Of a stretch of DNA of 19,524 bases, positions 1 to 7,114 are shown one piece after another. The notes below the pieces were generated by a model. It did no database searches. It was not told where the DNA came from and saw only the letters and a list, made by a program, of their open reading frames with translations. Numbering within the stretch: the stretch's first letter is position 1; the number at the start of each line of letters is the position of its first letter. The position numbers and the translations under genes were made by a program. The stretch spans positions 1 through 19,524 of the forward strand of contig JBNAWB010000048.1 in assembly GCA_049699975.1 (NCBI GenBank). Reading direction: 5' to 3'. Source of the stretch: CAZAGD01 sp049699975. Its GTDB lineage: Bacteria; Desulfobacterota; SM23-61.

Positions 1-564
1 GATTTTACTCCTCCCTGGAGACGGCTTACTTTTAAGGAGGCTTTGGCAACTTATGGGCGGCTCAAGAAGGAGGAATGGCAGGATCCCGAGCGCGTTTTTC
101 GCTATGGCCAAGAATTAGGGATTGAATTCCGCGGCGGAGAGCCTTTGGGCAAAATGTTAGTAGAGATATTTGAAAAAGAAGTTGAACCACACCTCATTCA
201 GCCCACATTCATAACCGAATACCCAATCGAAGATTCTCCTTTGGCGCGGAGAAATGACTCAAATCCCGAAGTAGTGGATAGGTTTGAACTATATATTTAT
301 GGCCGGGAGATTGCCAATGCCTTTTCCGAGTTAAACGACCCTGAAGACCAGCGAGCCAGAATGGAAGCCCAAGTCAAGACAAGATTAGAGCAAGAAGAAG
401 GAGTGGGGTTGATCGATGAAGATTTTTTGCGGGCCTTAGAGTATGGGATGCCTCCGGCGGCCGGAGAAGGAATCGGGGTTGATCGCTTAGTTATGATCTT
501 TACTGATTGTCCTTCTATCCGCGATGTCATCCTTTTCCCGCATATGCGGCCCGAGAAAAAATAA
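1..564 (+). CDS. lysS: Lysyl-tRNA synthetase (class II), C-terminal fragment
   Basis: This is the 3' end of a class II lysyl-tRNA synthetase, the cytoplasmic enzyme that charges tRNA-Lys. The frame is open from base 1, so the gene begins upstream and only about 187 residues are visible of an enzyme usually near 500. The fragment opens with DFTPPWRRLTF, which matches the conserved block of the LysRS catalytic core. ITEYPIEDSPLAR and the ELYIYGREIANAFSELNDP segment, which builds the lysine pocket, follow. Class II motif 3 (GEGIGVDRLVMIFT) lies near fragment residues 155-166, and the protein ends shortly after the usual SIRDVILFP. An apparent TTG start at 43 is internal and not a true start. A 39-bp gap separates it from the LolC/E gene, so co-transcription is plausible. 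The identification is secure; only the missing N-terminus, with its anticodon-binding domain, is unseen. Confidence 0.96.
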   Translation, partial: DFTPPWRRLTFKEALATYGRLKKEEWQDPERVFRYGQELGIEFRGGEPLGKMLVEIFEKEVEPHLIQPTFITEYPIEDSPLARRNDSNPEVVDRFELYIYGREIANAFSELNDPEDQRARMEAQVKTRLEQEEGVGLIDEDFLRALEYGMPPAAGEGIGVDRLVMIFTDCPSIRDVILFPHMRPEKK

Positions 565-603
565 AGCCTTTTAACAGAAGCTGGAACTGGAAAACGGCTA
601 TCC

Positions 604-1836
604 ATGAGATATGAATTTTTTATAAGCCTGCGCTATTTGCGGGCCAAGAGAAAACAAATTTTTATCTCTTTAATCACCATCCTTTCTATGGCTGGAGTAG
701 GTTTGGGAGTAATGGCCTTAATCGTTGTCCTGTCCGTTATGGGCGGATTTGTGGAAGATTTGAAAACCAAGATCTTGGGGACCAATGCCCATTTAATCGT
801 TATGCAGCACAATTCTCCCATGCGGGCTTATAAGGAAGTTATGGAAAAGATTCAAGGCCTCAAAGGAGTTGTGGCTTGTGCCCCTTTTATTTTTAGTCAG
901 GCGATGATCACTTCGGAAAATAATGCTCACGGAATAGTGCTGCGGGGAATTGACCCAGAAGCAGCAAGTAAAGTAATAAATATTGGCCAAACTTTGAAAC
1001 AGGGGTCCTTGGAAGCTTTGCAAAAAGAGGATGAAACGACTACTTATCCTGGTATATTCATTGGTAAAGAATTGGCTAATAATTTAGGCATATTTTTAGG
1101 AGATCAAGTTGTTATCGTATCGCCTTTAGGGACTCTCAACCCTATGGGCCTTGGTCCGCCTATGAAAAAATTTCGGGTAGTAGGGATATTCGATACGGGA
1201 ATGTATGAATATGACACGTCCTTAGCGTATATATCTTTAAAAAGCGCGCAAAAATTCTTGGCTTTGGGTGATGCAGTTACGGGAGTGGAGATAAAAGTTG
1301 AAGACATATACGACGTGAAAAGGGTGGCCGAAAGAATAAGAAAGGTATTAGGTTTCCCTTTCTGGACCAAAGATTGGATGCAGATGAATAAAAGCCTATT
1401 TGCTGCTCTTAAATTAGAAAAGACGGTGATGTTTATCATCCTCGTCTTGATTGTTTTGGTGGCGGCCTTCGGAATAGTAAGTTCCTTAATTATGGTGGTT
1501 ATGGAAAAAACGAAAGATATTGCCATTTTGAAATCTATGGGGGCAACCGCTAAATCAATTAGGCGCATTTTCATCTTCGAAGGACTCATTATCGGCTTAG
1601 CAGGTACAGTTTTCGGGTTAATAGCCGGATACACTATCTGCCTGCTCTTGGCCAAATACCAGTTTATCTCCTTGCCTAGCGACATTTATTATATTTCTCG
1701 TTTGCCCGTAAAGATGAATTTCTTTGATTTTTTCCTGGTTGCTTTTTCGGCGATCAGTATTAGCTTTTTAGCTACCATTTATCCCTCATACCAGGCAGCC
1801 AAGCTTGATCCAGCCGAGGCTCTGCGGTATGAATAA
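604..1836 (+). CDS. lolC: LolC/LolE-family lipoprotein-releasing permease
   Basis: This is the inner-membrane permease of the Lol ABC exporter, which extracts outer-membrane lipoproteins and passes them to a periplasmic carrier. The 410 residues match the family's usual size. The N-terminus (FFISLRYLRAKRKQ) leads into a first membrane helix at about 20-48. A large periplasmic domain spans about 50-265. Three helices then occupy the FtsX/MacB-like C-terminal half, at about 272-298, 322-348 and 374-398. The cytoplasmic KDIAILKSMGA segment is the typical contact with the ATPase, and the end PAEALRYE is characteristic. Only one LolC/E-type gene is present. It could therefore act as a homodimer (as LolF-type proteins do) or pair with a copy elsewhere, so lolC versus lolE cannot be decided. 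The ATG at 604 has only a weak upstream ribosome site. Confidence 0.92.
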   Translation: MRYEFFISLRYLRAKRKQIFISLITILSMAGVGLGVMALIVVLSVMGGFVEDLKTKILGTNAHLIVMQHNSPMRAYKEVMEKIQGLKGVVACAPFIFSQAMITSENNAHGIVLRGIDPEAASKVINIGQTLKQGSLEALQKEDETTTYPGIFIGKELANNLGIFLGDQVVIVSPLGTLNPMGLGPPMKKFRVVGIFDTGMYEYDTSLAYISLKSAQKFLALGDAVTGVEIKVEDIYDVKRVAERIRKVLGFPFWTKDWMQMNKSLFAALKLEKTVMFIILVLIVLVAAFGIVSSLIMVVMEKTKDIAILKSMGATAKSIRRIFIFEGLIIGLAGTVFGLIAGYTICLLLAKYQFISLPSDIYYISRLPVKMNFFDFFLVAFSAISISFLATIYPSYQAAKLDPAEALRYE

Positions 1837-1862
1837 AAACCCTTTACCTTAAAGGAAAGAAA

Positions 1863-3068
1863 ATGAGCAAGGTATTTGGTAAATTATTTTCCCCAGGAAA
1901 ATTAGAAAAAGATCTTGCCGAATTGCAACGTAAAGCAGCCCAAGAACCAAATAATTATTATCTTTTGGTGAAAATTGGGGATTTGTTGGAAAAAATGGGT
2001 AGACGCCAGGAAGCTCTAAAAGCATATCGCCAGGCATCCGAAAAATATACGCAGAAAGGCTTTTTAGTGCAAGCGATTGCCGTCAATAAATTAATTTTGC
2101 GCTTGGATCCGACGCAACAGGAAATTCATGATCATTTAGCGCAGCTTTACGTCCAGAGAGATATCTTGGCTGCCGAAATGAGAGAGGGGAATAAAGGGCT
2201 AAGCAGCGATTATAAAATGGGCAAAATTAATTGGCCCCTTATTCCTCTTTTCGCTGATTTGCGTAAAGAAGAATTAACGCGGGTGATGAACAAAATGGAA
2301 ATTAAACAATTTCCTGCCGGATCCATAATCTGTCGCGAGGGTGAAGTTGGTGAGGCGATTTTCATTATCAGCCATGGCCAGGTAGAAGTTTTTCGGTTAA
2401 ATAATCAAGGTAATAAAATTCATCTGGCTTTTTTGCAAGAAGGAGATTTTTTCGGAGAGTTCGCTTTTTTTACCAATTCGCGGCGGAGGGCAAGTGTCGT
2501 AGCTAAGGTAGATACTGAAATTTTAGAGATTTCTAAGGAAGCTATGGCAGAAGTGGTAAAAGAATTCCCCAGCGTAGCCCAAGTACTATTAAAATTTTAT
2601 AAAGAGAGAATTTTAGATACTCTGTTGGCCACCTCCACTTTATTTCGTTCCCTCTCTAAAGAAGAGAGAAAAAAATTGTTATCCAAATTTACCTTGGAAG
2701 AATATCCTCCAGGAACAATTGTCTTGGAAGAAGGGGCTCCAGGTGACTCTCTTTTTATAATTAAGAAAGGGGAAGTAGAGGTTTATACGCGGAACCCCAA
2801 AGGGGAGTTGGTGACCTTAGCTAAATTAAAAGAAGGGGATTTCTTTGGCGAGATTTCTTTAATCACGGGAAGACCCCGCAATGCTTCTGTAAGAGTATTA
2901 CAACCAACAGAACTGTTACGTCTGGGTAAAGAGGATTTCATAAAGATTGTCGAAACCCATTCCCAAATTAAAGAATTCTTAAAAGAAACTTTGCTTTTAC
3001 GGCTGGAGGATAAGCTGCGAGCTCAGGGCGTATTTCAAGAAAGCCCGCGGAAGGAGGGCCTAATCTGA
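1863..3068 (+). CDS. TPR protein with two cyclic-nucleotide-binding domains
   Basis: This is a soluble 401-residue protein with no signal peptide or membrane helix. Residues about 20-100 are helical and TPR-like (KIGDLLEKMGRRQEALKAY, then a second repeat ending LRLDPTQQ). Two cNMP-binding (CNB) domains follow, at about 128-245 and 258-375. Each has a recognisable phosphate-binding cassette. The first has G198-E199 with Arg208 and the second G329-E330 with Arg339, in the spacing seen in protein kinase A regulatory subunits, so both could bind a cyclic nucleotide. No output domain such as a DNA-binding helix-turn-helix, kinase or cyclase is visible. AAGGA at 1852-1856 sits 6 nt before the ATG. 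The gene lies between lolC/E and lolD, and its stop overlaps the proposed lolD start, suggesting translational coupling. A role as a cyclic-nucleotide sensor acting on envelope export is inference; the domain content is clear. Confidence 0.88.
   Translation: MSKVFGKLFSPGKLEKDLAELQRKAAQEPNNYYLLVKIGDLLEKMGRRQEALKAYRQASEKYTQKGFLVQAIAVNKLILRLDPTQQEIHDHLAQLYVQRDILAAEMREGNKGLSSDYKMGKINWPLIPLFADLRKEELTRVMNKMEIKQFPAGSIICREGEVGEAIFIISHGQVEVFRLNNQGNKIHLAFLQEGDFFGEFAFFTNSRRRASVVAKVDTEILEISKEAMAEVVKEFPSVAQVLLKFYKERILDTLLATSTLFRSLSKEERKKLLSKFTLEEYPPGTIVLEEGAPGDSLFIIKKGEVEVYTRNPKGELVTLAKLKEGDFFGEISLITGRPRNASVRVLQPTELLRLGKEDFIKIVETHSQIKEFLKETLLLRLEDKLRAQGVFQESPRKEGLI
3051..3067 (+). promoter_or_regulatory. 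Ribosome binding site and CTG start for lolD
   Basis: A perfect AAGGAGG at 3051-3057 is followed after 7 nt by CTG at 3065-3067. This CTG overlaps the TGA (3066-3068) of the upstream TPR-CNB gene as CTGA. The lolD frame has a stop at 3011-3013 and no ATG, GTG or TTG until TTG at 3134. That TTG lies inside the conserved first strand of the ATPase and has no properly spaced ribosome site. CTG is therefore the best-supported start. Confidence 0.72.
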
Positions 3069-3775
3069 ATTTCCAGAAGGAGGAGCAGAAGCCGCCGCTA
3101 TTTGCCGTTCAAGGATTAAAGAAATCTTTTGTATTGGGCAAGAGTGGGAAGGCGATTGAAGTCCTCAAGGGAATTGATTTGGTGATTAACCAAGGGGAGA
3201 CACTGGCGATTGAAGGAGCTTCAGGAGCGGGAAAAAGTACGCTCCTGCATATTTTAGGGGCCTTAGAGCGGCCAACAGCAGGAAAGGTTTTTTTCCAAGG
3301 GGCGGATCTGGGGTCTTTGAGCGAAGCGGAATTAGCGGAAATCCGCAATCGCCATATCGGCTTTGTTTTTCAATTTCATCATCTCCTACCTGAATTCTCC
3401 GCCTTGGAAAACACTATTATGCCAGCTTTGATTCAAGGAATGAACTTTAAAGAAGCGGCCCGCCGGGGGGAAGAGATTTTAACCCAGTTGGGTTTAGGGC
3501 ATCGGCTCCTGCATAAACCGGGAGAACTCTCTGGGGGAGAACAACAGCGGGTGGCCGTGGCGCGGGCTTTAATGCTTAATCCGCAGGTTATCCTGGCTGA
3601 TGAACCTACAGGAAACCTGGATACAAAGACCGGCGAAGAAGTGCACAACCTTCTTATGCAGATAAACCAGGAAAAGGGCATTACTATCGTCGTAGTTACG
3701 CATAATCCCGCCCTGGCCTCGCGGATGAGTCGACGTGTCCTCTTGGTAGATGGAGTACTTTACAATAAGAAATAA
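3065..3775 (+). CDS. lolD: LolD, ATPase of the lipoprotein-releasing ABC transporter
   Basis: This is the cytoplasmic ATPase that powers the LolC/E permease. Starting at CTG 3065 gives 236 residues, very close to the 233 of E. coli LolD. The N-terminal LFAVQGLKKSFV segment, which supplies the first strand and the aromatic that stacks on ATP, would be lost if translation began at TTG 3134. Visible motifs are Walker A (GASGAGKST), the Q-loop region (FVFQFHHLLPEF), the signature LSGGEQQRVAVARAL, Walker B (VILADEPTG) with the D-loop NLDT, and the switch histidine in VVTHNP. HHLLPEFSALEN is typical of LolD rather than MacB or FtsE. It probably partners the permease at 604-1836 despite the intervening CNB gene. 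Product assignment is firm; the start codon is the main uncertainty. Confidence 0.92.
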   Translation: MNFQKEEQKPPLFAVQGLKKSFVLGKSGKAIEVLKGIDLVINQGETLAIEGASGAGKSTLLHILGALERPTAGKVFFQGADLGSLSEAELAEIRNRHIGFVFQFHHLLPEFSALENTIMPALIQGMNFKEAARRGEEILTQLGLGHRLLHKPGELSGGEQQRVAVARALMLNPQVILADEPTGNLDTKTGEEVHNLLMQINQEKGITIVVVTHNPALASRMSRRVLLVDGVLYNKK

Positions 3776-3802
3776 TTTTGGGGGATAAGCTTTGGTAAGA
3801 GC

Positions 3803-3889
3803 GGAGGGGAGAGATTATGGATCTCCCAAAAAGAATTGTAAAAAAAATTTCCCTAAATACTATTTGGCCTAAAGGAAGAAAAATTTACG
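3803..3889 (+). other. Pre-bamA leader with a strong SD and overlapping short frame
   Basis: The 114-bp lolD-bamA gap contains GGAGG at 3803-3807, 9 nt before an ATG at 3817. This is a better ribosome site than the AAGGAAG at 3872-3878 that serves bamA (11 nt spacing). The 3817 frame runs 66 codons to 4017 in a different frame from bamA, overlapping its first 128 bp. A short inverted repeat, GGGAGA/TCTCCC (3807-3827), brackets the ATG. The product (starting MDLPKRIVKKISL) resembles nothing I recognise. It could be a leader peptide coupled to bamA, a relic of a frameshifted longer N-terminus, or chance. Confidence 0.3.
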
Positions 3890-6556
3890 ATGCCAAGGCA
3901 ATGGGTAGCTTTCATTCTGTTTTTTTTCTTAATTCTCATGGGTGGGATGGGCAAGAAGGTGCAAGCTCAAGAAATAGTCAAGATTGGTATTTTCCCCTTC
4001 CGCATATATGCTCCTGACCCCGAAAAAGTGAAAGATTGGCCAGCGGAGATCCAAAAAATTCTTGGACAAGAGTTAAAAAAGGAAGAACAAATTATCATCT
4101 ATGAAGAGGAAAAAGTAAAAAAACTTTGGCAAGAAGGTCACTTACTAAAAGATGACGAAGAGTTGGCTAAAGAAGTTGGCCGCCAAGTAGAGCTGGATTA
4201 TATGATCATAGGTTCGCTCACTAAGATAAATGGAGGCATTAGCTTAGATGCCCGCCTCATTGATATTCTTCAAGAAAAAATATTGGGCGCCGCATTTGCG
4301 GAGGGTAAAGAAACTCAACCCCTTGAGGAAATAGGTAAAAAATTAGCGCGGGAGTTGAGCGTAAAAATTTTAAAGAAGGAAATAGTTGAGAAGGTACTGG
4401 TTACGGGTAATCAAGCCATTGAAGAAAGTGCTATTAGAGCGCAGATCAAGATTAAAGAAGGGGACATTTTTTCCCCCCGGGGCGTACGTGATGATCTAAA
4501 AGCAATTTATCAGCTTGGTTACTTTCAAGACGTGAAAGTGGAAAAGAGACCATGGGGCCGAGGTCAAGCCATAGTTTTCATTGTGGAAGAGAAACCGGTT
4601 ATTAAAGAAATTAAATTTACCGGTAATAAAGCATTAAAAACAAGTGAACTGCAGGAAATCATCGATTTGAAACCGCGAACGGTGCTCAACCTTAATGCGG
4701 TACAGGAAAACTTACAGAAAATTCAAAAAAAATACCGAGATGAGGCTTATTTGGCAGCGGAAGTAAATTATGAATTGGAGACGCCCAAAAAGGGAGAAGT
4801 TATTGTCCATTACCGCATCAAAGAAGGTGCAAAGATTCGCATTAAAAGTATAAAGTTTTCGGGGAATAAACATTTTTCTGATGAACGACTAAAGAAACTT
4901 CTTCCCGAGACCAAAGAAAAAGGCTTTTTTTCCTGGTTTACGAAGTCAGGAATTTATAAGGAAGAAACTTTAGAGCGGGATCTGGATGCGGTATTAGCTT
5001 TTTATTTGCAGAAAGGATTCTATCAAGCTAAAGTGGGCAAGCCCCAAGTTATTTATGCTAAGGACCACATTGATATAATCATACCTGTAGAGGAAGGGCC
5101 TCAATTCAGAGCTGGAAAAGTGGATATATCTGGCGATTTGATCTTGCCCAAAGAAGAGCTTCTTAAATTTCTGAATATATTTCCAGGTGAGATTTTTAAT
5201 GTCGAAAAAGTTCGCGAAAGCATCTCCAAGTTGACGGATTATTATGCCGATCAAGGATATGCTTTTGTAGAAGTTAGTCCGCAGACTGTTTTGCAGCTTG
5301 AAAAGAAATACGTGGATCTATCTTTTCATATTCAAAAAGGGAGTAAAGTTTATTTTGAGCGCATTAACATCCAAGGTAATACAAAAACCCGCGATAAAGT
5401 CATTCGCCGCGAGCTTAAAGCTGTGGAAGGAGATTTATTCAGCATCAAGGCTTTAAATAAGAGCCGCGAAAATTTACAGCGCCTGGGATTTTTCAAGGAA
5501 GTAAATTTAACTCCCAAAAAGGGCAGCGGGGAAGATAAAATGGAATTAACTGTGCAAGTAGAAGAACAACCCACGGGGGCTTTTAGCGTAGGCGTGGGTT
5601 ATAGTTCTATTGATCAGTTGATGACCATGCTCCAAATTTCCCAAATAAACTTATTTGGCCGAGGCCAGAGGCTTATTGTTTCTGCCCAATTAGGTTCCAT
5701 TTCTCAGTATTATAATATTTCATTTACCGAGCCATGGTTATTTGATACGCGCATCTCTGCCGGAGGTGATCTTTACCGCACGCGCCGTGAATATGATGAT
5801 TATACGGTACAAAGATCAGGCGGTGGATTACGGTTTGGATTTCCCCTTTTTGAAGAAGTACGCGGCTATCTATCTTATAAATATGAACAAGTTGAAATAA
5901 GTGACGTTCTGGATACAGCTTCTTATCTTATTCAAGAAGCCAAGGGAACTTCCACTACCAGCAGTATTGGTGTTGCGCTGCGGCGAGACACGCGGGACCA
6001 TTATTTAGAGCCGACGAAAGGTTCAGATAATACTATTTCTATTGAATACGCTGGCGGGCCTTTAGGAGGAACTAATTATTTCACCAGATATGGCCTAAAT
6101 TCGGCCTGGTTTTTTACTCCTTTTTGGAAGCTGACTTTTATGGGGCGAGGTCGGATCGGCTATATTCAGGGGCATGATGACCATCCTGTGCCCTTATTTG
6201 AACGTTATCGTCTGGGGGGAATTAATTCAATTCGGGGATTTAAAGCTTTTTCCATTGGCCCTAAAGCTCCTAACGGAGAAGTTATTGGTGGCGATAAAGA
6301 GCTCCTTTTTAATTTTGAAATAACTTTCCCCTTGATTCCGGACATTAAACTCAAGGGAGTATTGTTCTTTGATGCGGGGAATGCCTTTGACATCGGGGAG
6401 TCTTATAGATTGGATAAACTTAGAACTAGTGTAGGAGCCGGTATACGCTGGATTTCTCCGGTTGGGCCACTCCGCTTGGAATGGGGCTATAATATCAGCC
6501 CCCAAGAGGGTGAACAAAGGCAGTCGTTAGATTTTTCCATTGGCACATTTTTCTAA
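3890..6556 (+). CDS. bamA: BamA outer-membrane protein assembly factor with extra N-terminal domain
   Basis: BamA is the Omp85-family barrel that folds and inserts outer-membrane proteins. A signal peptide (hydrophobic core about 5-20) ends at VQA|QE after residue 26. Residues about 28-160 form a domain not found in standard BamA. Its KIGIFPF start, the ELDYMIIGSLTKI segment and ISLDARLID resemble TolB N-terminal/CsgG-FlgO-like folds. Five POTRA domains follow, starting near 165, 237, 315, 405 and 486, each with the GN/SGD turn (VTGNQ, FTGNK, FSGNK, ISGDL, IQGNT). The barrel runs from about 560, with the loop-6 motif IRGF at 781-784 and a C-terminal beta-signal ending FSIGTFF. The extra domain accounts for 888 residues against about 810 in E. 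coli. ompH follows after 30 bp, the usual bamA-skp-lpxD order. BamA identity is certain; the N-domain label is by resemblance. Confidence 0.95.
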   Translation: MPRQWVAFILFFFLILMGGMGKKVQAQEIVKIGIFPFRIYAPDPEKVKDWPAEIQKILGQELKKEEQIIIYEEEKVKKLWQEGHLLKDDEELAKEVGRQVELDYMIIGSLTKINGGISLDARLIDILQEKILGAAFAEGKETQPLEEIGKKLARELSVKILKKEIVEKVLVTGNQAIEESAIRAQIKIKEGDIFSPRGVRDDLKAIYQLGYFQDVKVEKRPWGRGQAIVFIVEEKPVIKEIKFTGNKALKTSELQEIIDLKPRTVLNLNAVQENLQKIQKKYRDEAYLAAEVNYELETPKKGEVIVHYRIKEGAKIRIKSIKFSGNKHFSDERLKKLLPETKEKGFFSWFTKSGIYKEETLERDLDAVLAFYLQKGFYQAKVGKPQVIYAKDHIDIIIPVEEGPQFRAGKVDISGDLILPKEELLKFLNIFPGEIFNVEKVRESISKLTDYYADQGYAFVEVSPQTVLQLEKKYVDLSFHIQKGSKVYFERINIQGNTKTRDKVIRRELKAVEGDLFSIKALNKSRENLQRLGFFKEVNLTPKKGSGEDKMELTVQVEEQPTGAFSVGVGYSSIDQLMTMLQISQINLFGRGQRLIVSAQLGSISQYYNISFTEPWLFDTRISAGGDLYRTRREYDDYTVQRSGGGLRFGFPLFEEVRGYLSYKYEQVEISDVLDTASYLIQEAKGTSTTSSIGVALRRDTRDHYLEPTKGSDNTISIEYAGGPLGGTNYFTRYGLNSAWFFTPFWKLTFMGRGRIGYIQGHDDHPVPLFERYRLGGINSIRGFKAFSIGPKAPNGEVIGGDKELLFNFEITFPLIPDIKLKGVLFFDAGNAFDIGESYRLDKLRTSVGAGIRWISPVGPLRLEWGYNISPQEGEQRQSLDFSIGTFF

Positions 6557-6586
6557 AAAAGTAAAATTTTAAAGGGAGAAATAAGC

Positions 6587-7114
6587 ATGAAAAGATTAAT
6601 TGTTGGTTTTTGGTTGCTAAATTTAATTTTATTTTGGGCTTTTCCGCTCTGGGGGGCGGAGCCGTTAAAAATCGCTTACGTAGATATGCAGAAAGCTCTG
6701 AATTTTTGTGAAGCTGGGAAAGAGGCCAAGAAGCAGATGACTGCGGAAGTGGAAAAAGTGCAGAAGATTTTGGCCAGTAAGCAGAAAGAGCTAGAAAAGC
6801 TAAAGGAAGAGTTGGAAAAAAGAGGCCTGGTTATGAGTGAATCGGTGCGGCGCGAAAAAGAGCGGGAGTACCAGACAAAATTGCGGGATTTTCAACGTTT
6901 ACAGACAGATTACCAGGATGAACTGCGGCGGAAAGACCGAGAACTAACGGAAAAAATCCTAAGAGATTTAGAAACGATCATCAAAAAAATAGGGGAAGAA
7001 GGGAAATATACTATAATTTTAGAGAAGAATCAGCCCACTATTCTCTATATATCAAGTGCTTTGGATTTAACTGAGGAAGTTATAAAAAGATTTGACCAGC
7101 AAAAGCAGAAATGA
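6587..7114 (+). CDS. skp: OmpH/Skp-family periplasmic chaperone
   Basis: This is a periplasmic holdase that keeps unfolded outer-membrane proteins soluble on the way to BamA. The 175-residue precursor has a signal peptide with a Trp/Leu/Phe-rich core and a likely cleavage WGA|EP after residue 24. The mature N-terminus, KIAYVDMQKALN, is the typical OmpH strand. Residues about 45-135 are a charged, heptad-like coiled coil forming the tentacle arms. The C-terminal YTIILEKNQPTILYISSALDLT strand pair closes the trimer body. AAGGGAGA lies just upstream of the ATG at 6587. The stop overlaps the lpxD start as ATGA, indicating translational coupling. Size and gene position fit Skp; no unusual features are seen. 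Confidence 0.93.
   Translation: MKRLIVGFWLLNLILFWAFPLWGAEPLKIAYVDMQKALNFCEAGKEAKKQMTAEVEKVQKILASKQKELEKLKEELEKRGLVMSESVRREKEREYQTKLRDFQRLQTDYQDELRRKDRELTEKILRDLETIIKKIGEEGKYTIILEKNQPTILYISSALDLTEEVIKRFDQQKQK

Noticed and set aside
43..564. Complete 173-residue protein starting at TTG 43
   Set aside because: The frame is open to base 1 and the upstream residues (DFTPPWRRLTF) are conserved LysRS sequence, so this is a truncated gene.
565..603. Terminator-like hairpin between lysS and lolC/E (AGCCTTTT...AAAACGGCT)
   Set aside because: The stem needs a bulge and an 18-nt loop, and there is no U-run; too weak to call.
1104..1685. 193-codon minus-strand frame inside lolC/E
   Set aside because: It lies fully antisense to a well-supported gene, shows no recognisable domain, and reflects complementary codon use.
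3134..3775. TTG 3134 as the start of lolD
   Set aside because: It removes the conserved first strand and the ATP-stacking aromatic and lacks a properly spaced ribosome site; CTG 3065 fits family length and has a perfect SD.
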